DNA of 64,000 bases from Flavobacteriales bacterium UBA6770. GTDB taxonomy: Bacteria > Bacteroidota > Bacteroidia > Flavobacteriales_G > Salibacteraceae. Shown piece after piece: positions 35,297 through 44,318 of the stretch (positions within the stretch are counted from its first letter, which is position 1; each line of letters begins with the position of its first letter). A program made the translations under genes and the position numbers. The stretch lies in assembly GCA_905181875.1 (NCBI GenBank), contig CAJIZH010000003.1, forward strand, positions 62,001 to 126,000, written 5' to 3'. The notes beneath the pieces are model-generated. The model saw nothing but the letters and a program-made list of their open reading frames with translations. It was not told where the DNA came from and ran no database searches.

Positions 35297-36145
35297 CTAA
35301 GAATCAGGCAGAAGCCACAACCTCGAATACTCCACAAGAGTATCCTCATTTTTATCAACTTGAGCTAACATCAATGGACTTTCATCTTTTTCAAGGAGCT
35401 TTTGAATCTCCTTTTTGGATAAAATATCTTGTTTCGAATAACTATTCAAGCTGAATAAAAAAGGCTTTTTAAGCACCACAAAAAGTCCTTCGGACACATT
35501 ATCCCATGCCGAATGATACATCCATATACCTTTAGTTGAAAATGGATTTAATTGATCATTTTCAAATTGTCCTAATTGCTCATTATAAAACAACATTCCT
35601 TTTAGCAATCCTCTGGATTCAGAACTATTTACTCCTATTTCTTGGAGGGTTTCAATTCCATTTTGAGATTTCCCGAGTTGCAGTTGCTGATTTTTTAGTT
35701 TAGAAACCTTGCCTTGAAACACATCTTTCAACTGTGTTCCCCAGCAGCCTTCTAATGCTAATTGAGGTTGGTGGCATAAGTAAAACTTAATGCTTACTTC
35801 CCAATGCTCAAATTTTTGTGCTTCTAAATTTTCAACTATAAAGTCAAATTCGCCTTGGGTTTGTTGGTTGTTTTGAACTTGAAGATTAGCTGCTTTTAAT
35901 GTATAAATCTCAGAGACCTGAATCCATAAACGAATCAATGCCTCAAAATAGAATCCAAGTTTAAAGGACTGGATTTCTAAAGAACCCAATTGAATAACTC
36001 TAAGTTCTTGAGCATCTGAAAGCGGCTTTAGTTCAATTTCATTTAACACTTCAAAATTAAGAAGACTTGGGTTTTCACTTACCCAATTAAGATCTTGGAT
36101 AAGTTGTTTGGTTGTTATTTGAATGGACTGTTTTTTACTAATCAA
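35297..36145 (-). CDS. DUF1853 family protein
   Basis: A 282-residue protein of the DUF1853 family, which is found in many proteobacteria and Bacteroidota and has been suggested to be nuclease-like (a D/E-x-K arrangement), without proof. Visible conserved blocks are FYFEALIRLWI (about residues 86-96), GEFDFIVENL and EHWEVSIKFYL (about 118-142), and KNQQLQLGKS. The EFDFIV followed by HWEVSIKFYL spacing would fit a PD-(D/E)xK core (D, then E-x-K). The start is TTG at 36145, the first possible start after an in-frame stop; no ATG is available for about 190 residues. The TTG overlaps the end of a tiny open frame (see findings). Confidence 0.75.
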   Translation of the reverse strand: MISKKQSIQITTKQLIQDLNWVSENPSLLNFEVLNEIELKPLSDAQELRVIQLGSLEIQSFKLGFYFEALIRLWIQVSEIYTLKAANLQVQNNQQTQGEFDFIVENLEAQKFEHWEVSIKFYLCHQPQLALEGCWGTQLKDVFQGKVSKLKNQQLQLGKSQNGIETLQEIGVNSSESRGLLKGMLFYNEQLGQFENDQLNPFSTKGIWMYHSAWDNVSEGLFVVLKKPFLFSLNSYSKQDILSKKEIQKLLEKDESPLMLAQVDKNEDTLVEYSRLWLLPDS

Positions 36146-36247
36146 CCGCTTTTACTTCGTTTAGTTTTCCATTAACGCAAGCTTCAGTTTTGATAACTGA
36201 AAGGGCAAATAGCGAAACAAATATCAGCTGCGATACAGGAATTTTAA

Positions 36248-37096
36248 TTATTCCTTAGTTGTAAATGCAATATCTTCAGAAGCAGCTACAAAATAACCTA
36301 AAGCTCCATTATCAAAATTAGTAGAAATATTCGCCTGTGGTCCATCAAATAGTCCACCTCGAAAAACTTGTTGACGCAATCCAACTAGAAAATCATAATA
36401 CCCTTTCGAAATACCAAACATTTGCAACCTAACTATACTACCTGGAACTATCTCTGAAGTTGGGATTCTATCAAAAAACACCCAGCCATCTGGAGGAGAC
36501 TTACCTTCTACAAATTCATCAGGGAAGAATATCCAATCTGTAAATGTTGGAGTCATATCTTTATATGCAGTATCTGGCTTTTTCACTTGATATTTCCATA
36601 GATAATAATCACCTATACCTTCAGTTTCTCGAACAAATACAGCTATAGAAGCAAGCAATTTCATTTTACCGTCTCCAAAAATAAGATCTTCGCTTTCAAA
36701 TGTTTCAATACTATCGATATCATTAATGCTATTCATATAATCCGAAGCAGTATATGTTTTACCCTTATAATCAATTGTTAATGTATAATTTTTTTCTAAT
36801 TCAAAAGCCAATTCTCTCGTGTAGTAATTGCCAGGTGTTTCTTCAATACACAAGTAACTTTCGACCCCATCGGACAGGACCACGTTAGCATTTTCAGCAG
36901 CAGGTGCTTCTTCATACGTTTTAAAAAACGAAGTTGTCCTTGTTATTTTAATCAAATGCTTCTGCTTTACATTTGTTATAAAACCATCTATAACTATTCG
37001 TTCTTGTTCCTCATTCAAATCAAAGTCAATATCCTTTGTACATGATAAGACAGATATAGCAGTTATAAATATCGGTAAAAAGATTCTGATTTTCAT
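36248..37096 (-). CDS. DUF4249 lipoprotein paired with a TonB receptor
   Basis: A 282-residue lipoprotein: signal peptide with lipobox VLSC (Cys18), then a beta-rich body with the opening CTKDIDFDLNEEQERIVIDG (in part) typical of DUF4249. Members sit next to TonB-dependent receptors in Bacteroidota and probably form the surface lid or binding partner. Here it follows the receptor gene by 4 bp. Start 37096 is chosen for the signal peptide; an ATG five codons earlier would overlap the receptor stop. The receptor itself has a damaged 5' end, so this gene may be without a working partner. Confidence 0.82.
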   Translation of the reverse strand: MKIRIFLPIFITAISVLSCTKDIDFDLNEEQERIVIDGFITNVKQKHLIKITRTTSFFKTYEEAPAAENANVVLSDGVESYLCIEETPGNYYTRELAFELEKNYTLTIDYKGKTYTASDYMNSINDIDSIETFESEDLIFGDGKMKLLASIAVFVRETEGIGDYYLWKYQVKKPDTAYKDMTPTFTDWIFFPDEFVEGKSPPDGWVFFDRIPTSEIVPGSIVRLQMFGISKGYYDFLVGLRQQVFRGGLFDGPQANISTNFDNGALGYFVAASEDIAFTTKE

Positions 37097-37100
37097 AATT

Positions 37101-39418
37101 CTAAAATTCAAAGTTCCAAGTTATTGAGGGAATTATACTGAATAAATAAGTCATTCTTGCTGTTGGAAGATTCACTTCATTATCAACAAAATTGATTGCG
37201 AAGGCATTTTTTCGTCCGTATACATTATAAATGGAAAAGTTTAATGAGTTTTTCCATCGCTGGTCATCATCACTTAACTTCCAATTCAATCCAACATCAG
37301 CACGGTGATAATCTGGCATTTTAGAAGCATTACGGTCAGAATAGACAGGTACTAACTCAGTTCCGTAATTGAACCTTCCTGTTGGCGCTGTCAATCGTGT
37401 ACCAGTATTATATACCCAAGTTGCTGACAAATCCAGTTTATCATTTAACGCATACATAGCAACGATACTAACACTATGAGGACGATGATAATTAGCCAAA
37501 TAAGCATTGCCATTATTTATACCATCTACCGTTCGGGTTGCTCTACTTAATGTATATGAAACCCAACCAGTTATTTTTCCAGTTTGCTTTTTTACGTAAA
37601 ATTCAGCACCGAAGGATTCACCACCACCTTGTCTAATGACACCTTCTAATTGTTTGTTCAATAAAATATTGGCATTATCTGCAAAATCAATTTGATTCTG
37701 CAGCACTTTGTAATAAACCTCAACAGAAGTCTCAAACATATTTTTACTCAAGTTTCGGAAATAACCCAAGGCAATTTGATCAGCAACACCAGGAGCAGTA
37801 TTAGTAGAACTTGGCATCCAAACATCTAACGGTGCGCCTCCTGTAGAGTTTGTTGCTAGGTGTAAATATTGTGTCATTCTATTGTAAGACGCCTTTACTG
37901 AGCTATTGTCATCTATAGTGAATTTCGCAGCCAAACGTGGTTCCAAATTTGCGAACGTATTATAAATGTCACCCGACTCATATGCATTAAAACCTGTGTT
38001 GTTGTATTCGTCATCATAGGTATAGACAGTATCTTGACCAATATTGCTAAATGAGCTCAAACGCAGACCATATTGAAGTGTAAACCTTCCTCCAATCTTT
38101 TGCTCATTACTTACATAAATCCCATTTTCCAGAGCATAACGATTAAAATATTCGACCTTATTAAATGATTCATTCTCTCCTCCAGGCTCTATTAATGCTG
38201 GCTTAAAGGTGTGATAGGTAGATTGAATTCCAAATTTGACTGTATTATTGGTGTTCAAATAATAGGTATAATCATTTTTGAAACTATAGTTTAAAATTTT
38301 ACTGGTCCAAACAAATTCATTTGGACCACTAGGTACACCTAGATTATAATTAAAATTCGAGTAAATTCCTGTAAAATTTGAAAATAATTTATCATTGAAA
38401 ATATGATTCCAACGAGCAGAAATAGTCTGATTTCCCCACCCCAAATTAAATAGGTCCCCAGCACCTAAAACATCACGTCCCGTATATGCAGAAATAAACA
38501 CTCTATTTTTATCATTTATTCTCCAGTTTATCTTTCCATTTAAATCGTAGAAAAATAATTGCGCATCACTGGCAGGATTATCATCGGGTAAAAGTTTTAA
38601 AAATAAATCTCCATAAGTTCTTCTACCTGAAATCACATATGAAATTTTGTCTTTAATTAGTGGACCTTCAATCGTAAGTCTTGAACTAATAAGGCCAATT
38701 CCACCACTAACCTTTGTCTTTTTTGAATTCCCTTCTTTCATTCTAACATCCAGCACACTTGAAAGCCTTCCGCCATATCTTGCAGGAATCCCTCCTTTAT
38801 ATAACTCCGCATTCTTTATAGCATCTTGATTAAAAACACTAAAAATTCCGAATAAATGAGATGCATTATAAATTGGCGCCTCGTCTAATAGAATTAAGTT
38901 TTGATCCAAACCACCACCTCGCACAAAAAATCCAGTACTCCCTTCTCCACCACTCTGCACTCCTGGCAACAACTGAATTGCCCTGATAACATCAACTTCA
39001 CCCATTAAAGCAGGAATCTTTTTTATTGTTTCCATTTTCATGTCAATCGTACTCATTTGTACTTCTTCAACATTTCTATTTTGTGCTTCGCCAACTACTT
39101 CAACCATATTCAATCTAGCCGCGCTGGGCAGTAATTCAATATTCATTGTTTGACTCGCAGTTAGATCAACTTGTTCAGTAATTGATTTACTACCAATAAA
39201 AGAAAATTCAATAGTGTATTGACCTGGTTCTACACTAACTGAGTAAAAGCCATATAGATTAGCAACTCCTCCTGTTTTTAATTCTTTTATAAAAGGTTTT
39301 AATTTTTCATTTCTTAGCCTGTCTCAGCATCACGAATATATCCGCTAAGGGTGCTTTTTTGGGAAAATAATAAGGTAGAAAAGGAAATTGTGATTAGTAG
39401 TATTAGTATTTTTTTCAC
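37101..39418 (-). pseudogene. TonB-dependent receptor, 5' region disrupted
   Basis: From 39146 down to 37101 the frame encodes 681 residues with an intact plug (ALMGEVDVIRAIQLLPGVQ, FFVRGGGLDQNLILLDEAPI, YGGRLSSVLDVRMKEG) and barrel, ending in WNFEF. It lacks the signal peptide. That lies upstream in another frame: from GTG at 39418, MKKILILLITISFSTLLFSQ and KSTLSGYIRDAETG, then a TAA at codon 35 (39316-39314) and a shifted remainder. The missing carboxypeptidase-like domain resumes as FIKELKTGGVANLYGFYSVS in the receptor frame. A nonsense codon, a further stop and a frameshift within about 40 bp argue for real inactivation. Ligand unknown; paired with DUF4249. Confidence 0.8.
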
Positions 39419-39735
39419 GGCACCATATTTAGAGTTGTGCAAAAGTGAGTACAATGCATAATAATAGGTGGTTTCATTATCATAAGTAAAGTTAAGACAA
39501 CTTAAATATTTTTTGCACTAGTTAGAAACAATGAACCCTTCGAATAACTCATTATTATACTGGCTATCTATTGATAGTGGGTTTAATTGATTTCTTGCAA
39601 AGAGTGGGACGTTTCAACCGCCGGTAAGTTACAGTTACCGCTGTTTCATTCGTTAACAATACTTATGTAATAGTGAAGGCTTATAAATTCAAAGCACACA
39701 CGCGGTACTATCTTTGTTAAATCTAAAAATAAAAG
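39419..39735. other. Intergenic region between broken receptor and protease
   Basis: About 317 bp without a supported gene. It holds the protease promoter element near its right end and a perfect 6-bp dyad, CGGTAA (39622-39627) with TTACCG (39635-39640). A 19-codon frame from ATG at 39530 ends in TGA and continues open for about 25 codons; it matches nothing recognised and is not called. Confidence 0.4.
39709..39716 (+). promoter_or_regulatory. -7 promoter element of the S41 protease unit
   Basis: TATCTTTG, an exact TAnnTTTG match, 19 bp before the ATG at 39736. No clear TTG at -33. Confidence 0.5.
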
Positions 39736-41349
39736 ATGATTCAATACAAAAACGTTGTTGCAGTTTCTGCACTATTATTTACTAGCCTATTCCCCAGCAT
39801 TTCAAGCGCACAAAGCACAAGTCAAGAAGCAAATCAAAAATTCAATCAGTTACTCAATGTAGTTTCGGCTGTATATGTTGATTCTGTCGATGAAATGAGA
39901 ATGGTGGATGATGCAATTGTACGATTGCTTGCAGACCTTGATCCTCATTCAGTTTATATCCCTAAAAAAGACAAGGAAAAAATGAACGAACCATTACAAG
40001 GGAAATTCGAAGGCGTTGGAATTCAATTCAATATATTTTTAGATACCATATTAGTTGTGTCTCCTATCTCGGGTGGACCAAGCGAAAAATTAGGGATTTT
40101 GAGTGGTGATAAAATTGTAACAATAGAAAACGATACTGTTGCTGGAACTGGAATCAACAATTCTGATGTAGTTAAATACCTGAGAGGAAAAAAAGGTACC
40201 ATCGTAAATGTTGGAATTAAGCGCAGCGGAGAAACTGAATTACTGCGTTTTGATATTAAACGAGATAAAATCCCAATTTATAGTGTAGAAGAGGGGTACC
40301 TTGTAAATGAAAAAATTGGCTATGTCAAAGTGACTCGTTTCGCAAGAAATACAGTTGCAGAATTCAATGCACAGCTTTCAGCTCTGCAAAAAGAAGGAAT
40401 GGAAGATTTAATTTTAGACCTTAGGGGAAATGGGGGCGGGTATTTGAGTACTGCAATTTCTTTAGCGGATCAATTTTTGAATGAAAATAAATTACTCGTA
40501 TATACCCAAGGAAGGTCCATGCAAAAAGATGAAGCTTTATCATCTCGAGGAGGTTCTTTTAGAAAAGGAAAATTGGTAATTCTGATTGATGAAGGTTCAG
40601 CCAGTGCGAGTGAAATCGTTTCAGGAGCAATTCAAGATTGGGACCGAGGATTGATTGTTGGCAGGCGTTCTTTTGGAAAAGGATTGGTTCAAAAGCCATT
40701 TCCTCTGCCTGATGGATCAGAATTTAGACTCACCATATCTAGATACTACACTCCTTCGGGCAGGTGTATCCAAAAACCTTATGATAAAGGAAAAAAAGCA
40801 TATCGAAATGATATTAATGAACGATTTAAGAGTGGAGAACTTACTAACCCTGATAGTATTCAAATGCCTGATTTGTTAAAATTCAGCACTAAAATAAACG
40901 GAAGAACAGTTTATGGTGGTGGTGGAATAATGCCCGATGTCTTTGTGCCTATCGATACTAGTACAAGAAGTGATTACTATATGAATCTGCTGCGAAAAGG
41001 AGTATTTAATACGTTTTCATTGAGCTATTTGGACAAAAACAGAAACAAGTTGTCTAAAATCTACAATGATAAATATGAATTTGCGAAAAACTTCGTTGTT
41101 ACGGATGAACTTTTAGCCGACTTCATTAAATTTGGTGAGAAGAAAAAGGTCGATAAAGTTGAAGAAGATTTAGAGAAATCTAAAGTTGAAATAACAAATT
41201 TGTTGAAAGCATACCTGGCAAGAGGCCTGTTTAACGCAGGTTCGTATTTCCAAACCCTGAATTCAGAAGATGATGCATTTAAAAAAGCCGTAGATATACT
41301 TTCTGATGATACATTTGATAAATTGAAAGTGAATTATAAAACACAATAA
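39736..41349 (+). CDS. S41 family C-terminal processing peptidase
   Basis: A 537-residue periplasmic serine protease of the CtpA/Prc family. Signal peptide ends near ISSAQ. A PDZ domain covers about residues 92-170 (the GVGIQF block, then SGDKIVTIENDTVAGTG). The protease domain has LILDLRGNGGGYL (about 225-237), the nucleophile block DEGSASASEIVSG (Ser near 288-292) and the catalytic Lys315 in SFGKGLVQ. Such enzymes trim the C-terminal ends of envelope proteins. A DUF1573 gene follows 2 bp later, probably on the same transcript. Confidence 0.92.
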   Translation: MIQYKNVVAVSALLFTSLFPSISSAQSTSQEANQKFNQLLNVVSAVYVDSVDEMRMVDDAIVRLLADLDPHSVYIPKKDKEKMNEPLQGKFEGVGIQFNIFLDTILVVSPISGGPSEKLGILSGDKIVTIENDTVAGTGINNSDVVKYLRGKKGTIVNVGIKRSGETELLRFDIKRDKIPIYSVEEGYLVNEKIGYVKVTRFARNTVAEFNAQLSALQKEGMEDLILDLRGNGGGYLSTAISLADQFLNENKLLVYTQGRSMQKDEALSSRGGSFRKGKLVILIDEGSASASEIVSGAIQDWDRGLIVGRRSFGKGLVQKPFPLPDGSEFRLTISRYYTPSGRCIQKPYDKGKKAYRNDINERFKSGELTNPDSIQMPDLLKFSTKINGRTVYGGGGIMPDVFVPIDTSTRSDYYMNLLRKGVFNTFSLSYLDKNRNKLSKIYNDKYEFAKNFVVTDELLADFIKFGEKKKVDKVEEDLEKSKVEITNLLKAYLARGLFNAGSYFQTLNSEDDAFKKAVDILSDDTFDKLKVNYKTQ

Positions 41350-41351
41350 AA

Positions 41352-41924
41352 ATGAACGACTGGAAAGAACTTACGAAAATTGGATTACTAGCAGTTTTAG
41401 CGGTGACCTTAGTTTATGGTACCTTTTTTAAATCGTCGAAAAGCAGGGAACGGAAACGCCCCCAAATTGGAAGATCGGCAACTGCGGCGCCAAATCCAAT
41501 TCAACAGCAACCTACTTCCGATCCTAACGAGTTTAATGCTGAAAATGCTAAATTTCCTGCAAACGATCAATCGGCAAACAAAAGCCAATTCGCAAATACA
41601 GCAGTAGTTTTTGAAACTGAAGAGCACGATTTTGGAACTGTAAAGCAACACTCAGAAAATGATTTCATTTTTACGTTCAAAAACACTGGTGAAGAACCGT
41701 TGTTAATCGAAAATGCTCAAGGATCGTGTGGTTGTACTGTTCCTGATTTTCCAAAAGAACCTATTATGCCAGGCGAGGAAGGGGTAATTAAAGTGAAATA
41801 CTCCCCAGGAACTCAAATTGGTTCTCAAACCAAAACAGTTGCTATTACTTCTAACACAGAACCTAGAGTTCGAAATTTGTTTATCAAAGCAAACGTTGTT
41901 GATGCTCCAGACCCAGCTTTATAA
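41352..41924 (+). CDS. DUF1573 domain protein, membrane-anchored
   Basis: A 190-residue protein with an N-terminal membrane helix (about residues 9-26), a basic then Pro/Asn/Gln-rich linker, and a C-terminal Ig-like DUF1573 domain: HDFGTVKQ, FTFKNTGEEPLLI, the signature GSCGCTVP (about 129-136) and PGEEGVIKVKYSP. The domain occurs widely in Bacteroidota exported proteins; its function is unknown. It follows the S41 protease by 2 bp and ends at a strong hairpin shared with the convergent LuxR gene. Confidence 0.85.
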   Translation: MNDWKELTKIGLLAVLAVTLVYGTFFKSSKSRERKRPQIGRSATAAPNPIQQQPTSDPNEFNAENAKFPANDQSANKSQFANTAVVFETEEHDFGTVKQHSENDFIFTFKNTGEEPLLIENAQGSCGCTVPDFPKEPIMPGEEGVIKVKYSPGTQIGSQTKTVAITSNTEPRVRNLFIKANVVDAPDPAL

Positions 41925-41939
41925 ATAGACACAATGTTT

Positions 41940-41975
41940 GATAAACCCCTTTTTTATAAAAATCAGGGGCTTATC
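41940..41975. terminator. Bidirectional terminator hairpin
   Basis: GATAAACCCC (41940-41949) pairs with GGGGCTTATC (41966-41975) with one mismatch; the T-rich and A-rich inner bases extend the stem. It lies between the DUF1573 gene and the convergent LuxR-type gene, whose stop it touches. Confidence 0.7.
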
Positions 41976-42598
41976 TATGTCTTTATGACCACCAATGAAG
42001 TCTCAATTGCATATCGAATCAATTCTGCTGGAGTTTTAAAATGCAGTTTACCCATTATATTCTTTCTGTGTGTGTTTATTGTGTGCTTACTTAAGCTTAA
42101 ATCATCTGCGATTTGAGCAGTAGTAAAACCATCACAAACCAGTTGTACGATTTCAATTTCGCGTTTGGTTAAAATTGTTGGATCGCAATTAAGATCAAAA
42201 TCTTTTTTATCGATTAAACTGTCCAACACCTTGTTACAAAAGAATTTTTCGCCTTTGGTTGCGCTTTCAACCGCCTCTAAAATTTCTTCTTCACTACAGT
42301 CTTTGGTGATGCAAGCATTTATACCGTTCTGAAGTGTTGTAAGTATGAATGGACGAGAAAGCTCACTGCTTATGCTTATTACACAAGCTTTGGTTTGTTT
42401 ATCAAAGTCCTTAACTCTACCAATTTTCACATGAACAGGATCCGAAATAATGATATCAAAGACCTCTTTTTTAAGCGCTTTTTTAAAATCTAAATCACAA
42501 TCTACTTCTTTGAAAGTAAGGTTATCATACTTATGAGTAAGGACCGATTTAACCCCTTCTCTAAACAAAACACTTGTATCCGCTACTAGTACATTCAT
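41975..42598 (-). CDS. LuxR/NarL-type response regulator, atypical receiver
   Basis: A 207-residue two-domain regulator. The receiver (about residues 1-120) keeps the likely phospho-acceptor Asp53 (FDIIISDP) and the signal lysine (CITKD) but has only one Asp at the N-terminal acidic site (LVADTS) and lacks the usual D-xMP turn. The C-terminal NarL-type helix-turn-helix is intact: LTKREIEIVQLVCDGFTTAQ, LSLSKHTINTHRKNIMGKL (about 143-187). No histidine kinase gene is beside it, so it is an orphan. It ends on a terminator hairpin shared with the convergent DUF1573 gene. Confidence 0.85.
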   Translation of the reverse strand: MNVLVADTSVLFREGVKSVLTHKYDNLTFKEVDCDLDFKKALKKEVFDIIISDPVHVKIGRVKDFDKQTKACVISISSELSRPFILTTLQNGINACITKDCSEEEILEAVESATKGEKFFCNKVLDSLIDKKDFDLNCDPTILTKREIEIVQLVCDGFTTAQIADDLSLSKHTINTHRKNIMGKLHFKTPAELIRYAIETSLVVIKT

Positions 42599-42628
42599 AA
42601 ATCTTATTTAGAATTAATCTAAACAAAA

Positions 42629-42636
42629 CAAAGATA
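42629..42636 (-). promoter_or_regulatory. -7 promoter element of the LuxR-type gene
   Basis: The minus strand reads TATCTTTG, 30 bp from the ATG at 42598. Confidence 0.45.
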
Positions 42637-42692
42637 GAATAGGTCTCTGATTATCTGCGTCATTTGCTTCAGCTTTTTGAATAATTAATAAA

Positions 42693-42700
42693 TATGTTTG
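42693..42700 (+). promoter_or_regulatory. -7 promoter element of the WYL gene
   Basis: TATGTTTG, an exact TAnnTTTG match, 22 bp before the ATG at 42723. Confidence 0.45.
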
Positions 42701-42722
42701 GACAATACAATTTATAAGTTCT

Positions 42723-43739
42723 ATGCCAGCAAACAAATACGCTCTGCTCCGTTATCGAGTAATAGATAAATGCATTCGCAATAAATACAAACCTTATCCT
42801 TCAAAAGAAGACATTAGGCAAGCTTGTGAGGATTTCCTTTACAATAGCTTTAAAGAAAGAGTTTCGATTTCTACAGTAGAAAAGGACCTCTATGCTATGC
42901 GAAACGAAGAAGGATTAGGATATATGGCACCGATAAAATTCAGTCGTGACCTAGGTGGCTATTTCTACAGCGAACCCTCCTATTCTATTGATAAACTGCC
43001 ACTGAATGAAGATGATATTGAAGCAGTGAAATTTGCTGCGCATACCCTCTCTCAATTTAAAAAAATAAATGTTTTTGACCAGTTTTCTAGTGCTATAGAA
43101 AAACTAATGGATAGGATTGAACTCACCGATAACATTCAAGATGAATCTATAGATCAGCTGGTAATATTTGAGACCGGATCAACAGCAGCTGGATCAGAGC
43201 ATTTGGGCTTTATCTTTAAAGCAATAAAACAAAAAACCTCTATTTCAATTGAATATAAAAGCTTTCAAGCTGGTGTAAGTTCACTTCGAAAGATTGAGCC
43301 CTATCTTCTAAAGCAATATGAAAATAGGTGGTATGTCATTGCTTTTGAGCCAAAGAGTTCTAAAATCAAAACTTTTGGATTAGACAGAATTGAAAAAGTA
43401 ATCTTGGAAGATCACAAATTTCAAATTATTTCTAATTTCTCACGTGAAGACTTCTTCAAATATTCGGTGGGTATTACCACTGGTAATTATAAGTATCAAA
43501 AAGTTGAAATTCAGTTCTCGCAATTTTCTGCTGGTTATATAAAATCAAAACCTATTCACAACTCTCAAAAATCAATATCTCACAACTCTAATGGAGAAGT
43601 ATTTAGTTTTGATATATATATAACTCCAGAATTAACCCAGAAAATAATGTCATGGGGAAACCACGCAAAGGTTTTAAAACCACTGGAATTAAAACTTGAA
43701 ATAAAAACGGTACTGGAAAAAACTTTAAAAGAATATTAA
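42723..43739 (+). CDS. WYL-domain transcriptional regulator
   Basis: A 338-residue regulator: an N-terminal winged-helix part (about residues 1-85; VSISTVEKDLYAMRN and GLGYMAPIKFSRDLGGYFY), a WYL domain in the middle (SISIEYKSFQAG, IEPYLLKQYENRWYVIAFEPKS in part, TFGLDRIEKVIL, about 170-225) and a WCX-like C-terminal domain. WYL domains sense ligands, often nucleic acids or nucleotides, and many WYL proteins regulate defence or DNA-damage genes, but no defence genes lie here. It is divergent from the LuxR gene and overlaps the end of the convergent 154-aa gene by 4 bp. Confidence 0.88.
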   Translation: MPANKYALLRYRVIDKCIRNKYKPYPSKEDIRQACEDFLYNSFKERVSISTVEKDLYAMRNEEGLGYMAPIKFSRDLGGYFYSEPSYSIDKLPLNEDDIEAVKFAAHTLSQFKKINVFDQFSSAIEKLMDRIELTDNIQDESIDQLVIFETGSTAAGSEHLGFIFKAIKQKTSISIEYKSFQAGVSSLRKIEPYLLKQYENRWYVIAFEPKSSKIKTFGLDRIEKVILEDHKFQIISNFSREDFFKYSVGITTGNYKYQKVEIQFSQFSAGYIKSKPIHNSQKSISHNSNGEVFSFDIYITPELTQKIMSWGNHAKVLKPLELKLEIKTVLEKTLKEY

Positions 43740-44200
43740 GCCGAAACTTGCGGTTGCTTGCCGTTCCATGCAGGAACCTTTCCCTGTCTTATAAGCATTT
43801 TTGCTTTTCGGGCATGCTCTTCAAAATCACCAAAGCACAATGCGTCTAATGCATCTTTTGGTGATTGAATCTCGTCACCCAAGGCACTTTTAATTTCAGA
43901 AAAAGCGCGTTCAACATAAAGCTCAAATCGCTCAGGAGCCCAGATATAATCAGATTTATGCCAGTCTGGCTGAGTTCTATCAATTTGAAATTCCTTAGGA
44001 AGCTCGCCATTAATTCTCTTTTTCACCGTAAGACCGTCAAACTTTTTTGGAATTAACCTATTATCAAAAACGAAAGGTTTAGAAACAGAAATAGCATTTT
44101 GTCTACGTGCATGATCAACTACTACCATACCTTCTATAACAAGCCCCTTTTTTTCAAGGTGCTTAAATTTAACGCGAAAACGGTCGAGAATTTGAAGCAT
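43736..44200 (-). CDS. Hypothetical protein, 154 residues
   Basis: A soluble, basic and charged protein not recognised as any family. It starts MLQILDRFRVKFKHLEKKG and contains a possible small beta domain (VIEGMVVVDHARRQNAISVSK, in part) then FVFDNRLIPKKFDGLTVKK and a helical C-terminal part (RAFSEIKSALGDEI, FEEHARKAKMLIRQGKVPAW). The KMLIRQGKVP piece resembles ribosomal- or hypothetical-type RNA-binding tails, but that is weak. It lies between the WYL regulator and the acyltransferase with its own start; the ends of this gene and the WYL gene overlap by 4 bp. Confidence 0.55.
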   Translation of the reverse strand: MLQILDRFRVKFKHLEKKGLVIEGMVVVDHARRQNAISVSKPFVFDNRLIPKKFDGLTVKKRINGELPKEFQIDRTQPDWHKSDYIWAPERFELYVERAFSEIKSALGDEIQSPKDALDALCFGDFEEHARKAKMLIRQGKVPAWNGKQPQVSA

Positions 44201-44318
44201 AAAAAATGATTTTTCTGTTACTAAAATAAATTGCGCAGTCTACAAATTTATTAACATTGCAGAAACCTTCAAGGATTTTATACATAAAAATTTCAAATTA
44301 AAAGATTAAGCAGTTCTT

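Noticed and set aside
39530-39658. Small frame MNPSNNSLLYWLSIDSGFN with TGA then further open sequence
   Set aside because: Too short, with an in-frame TGA, no recognisable family and no promoter; may be chance in AT-rich DNA.
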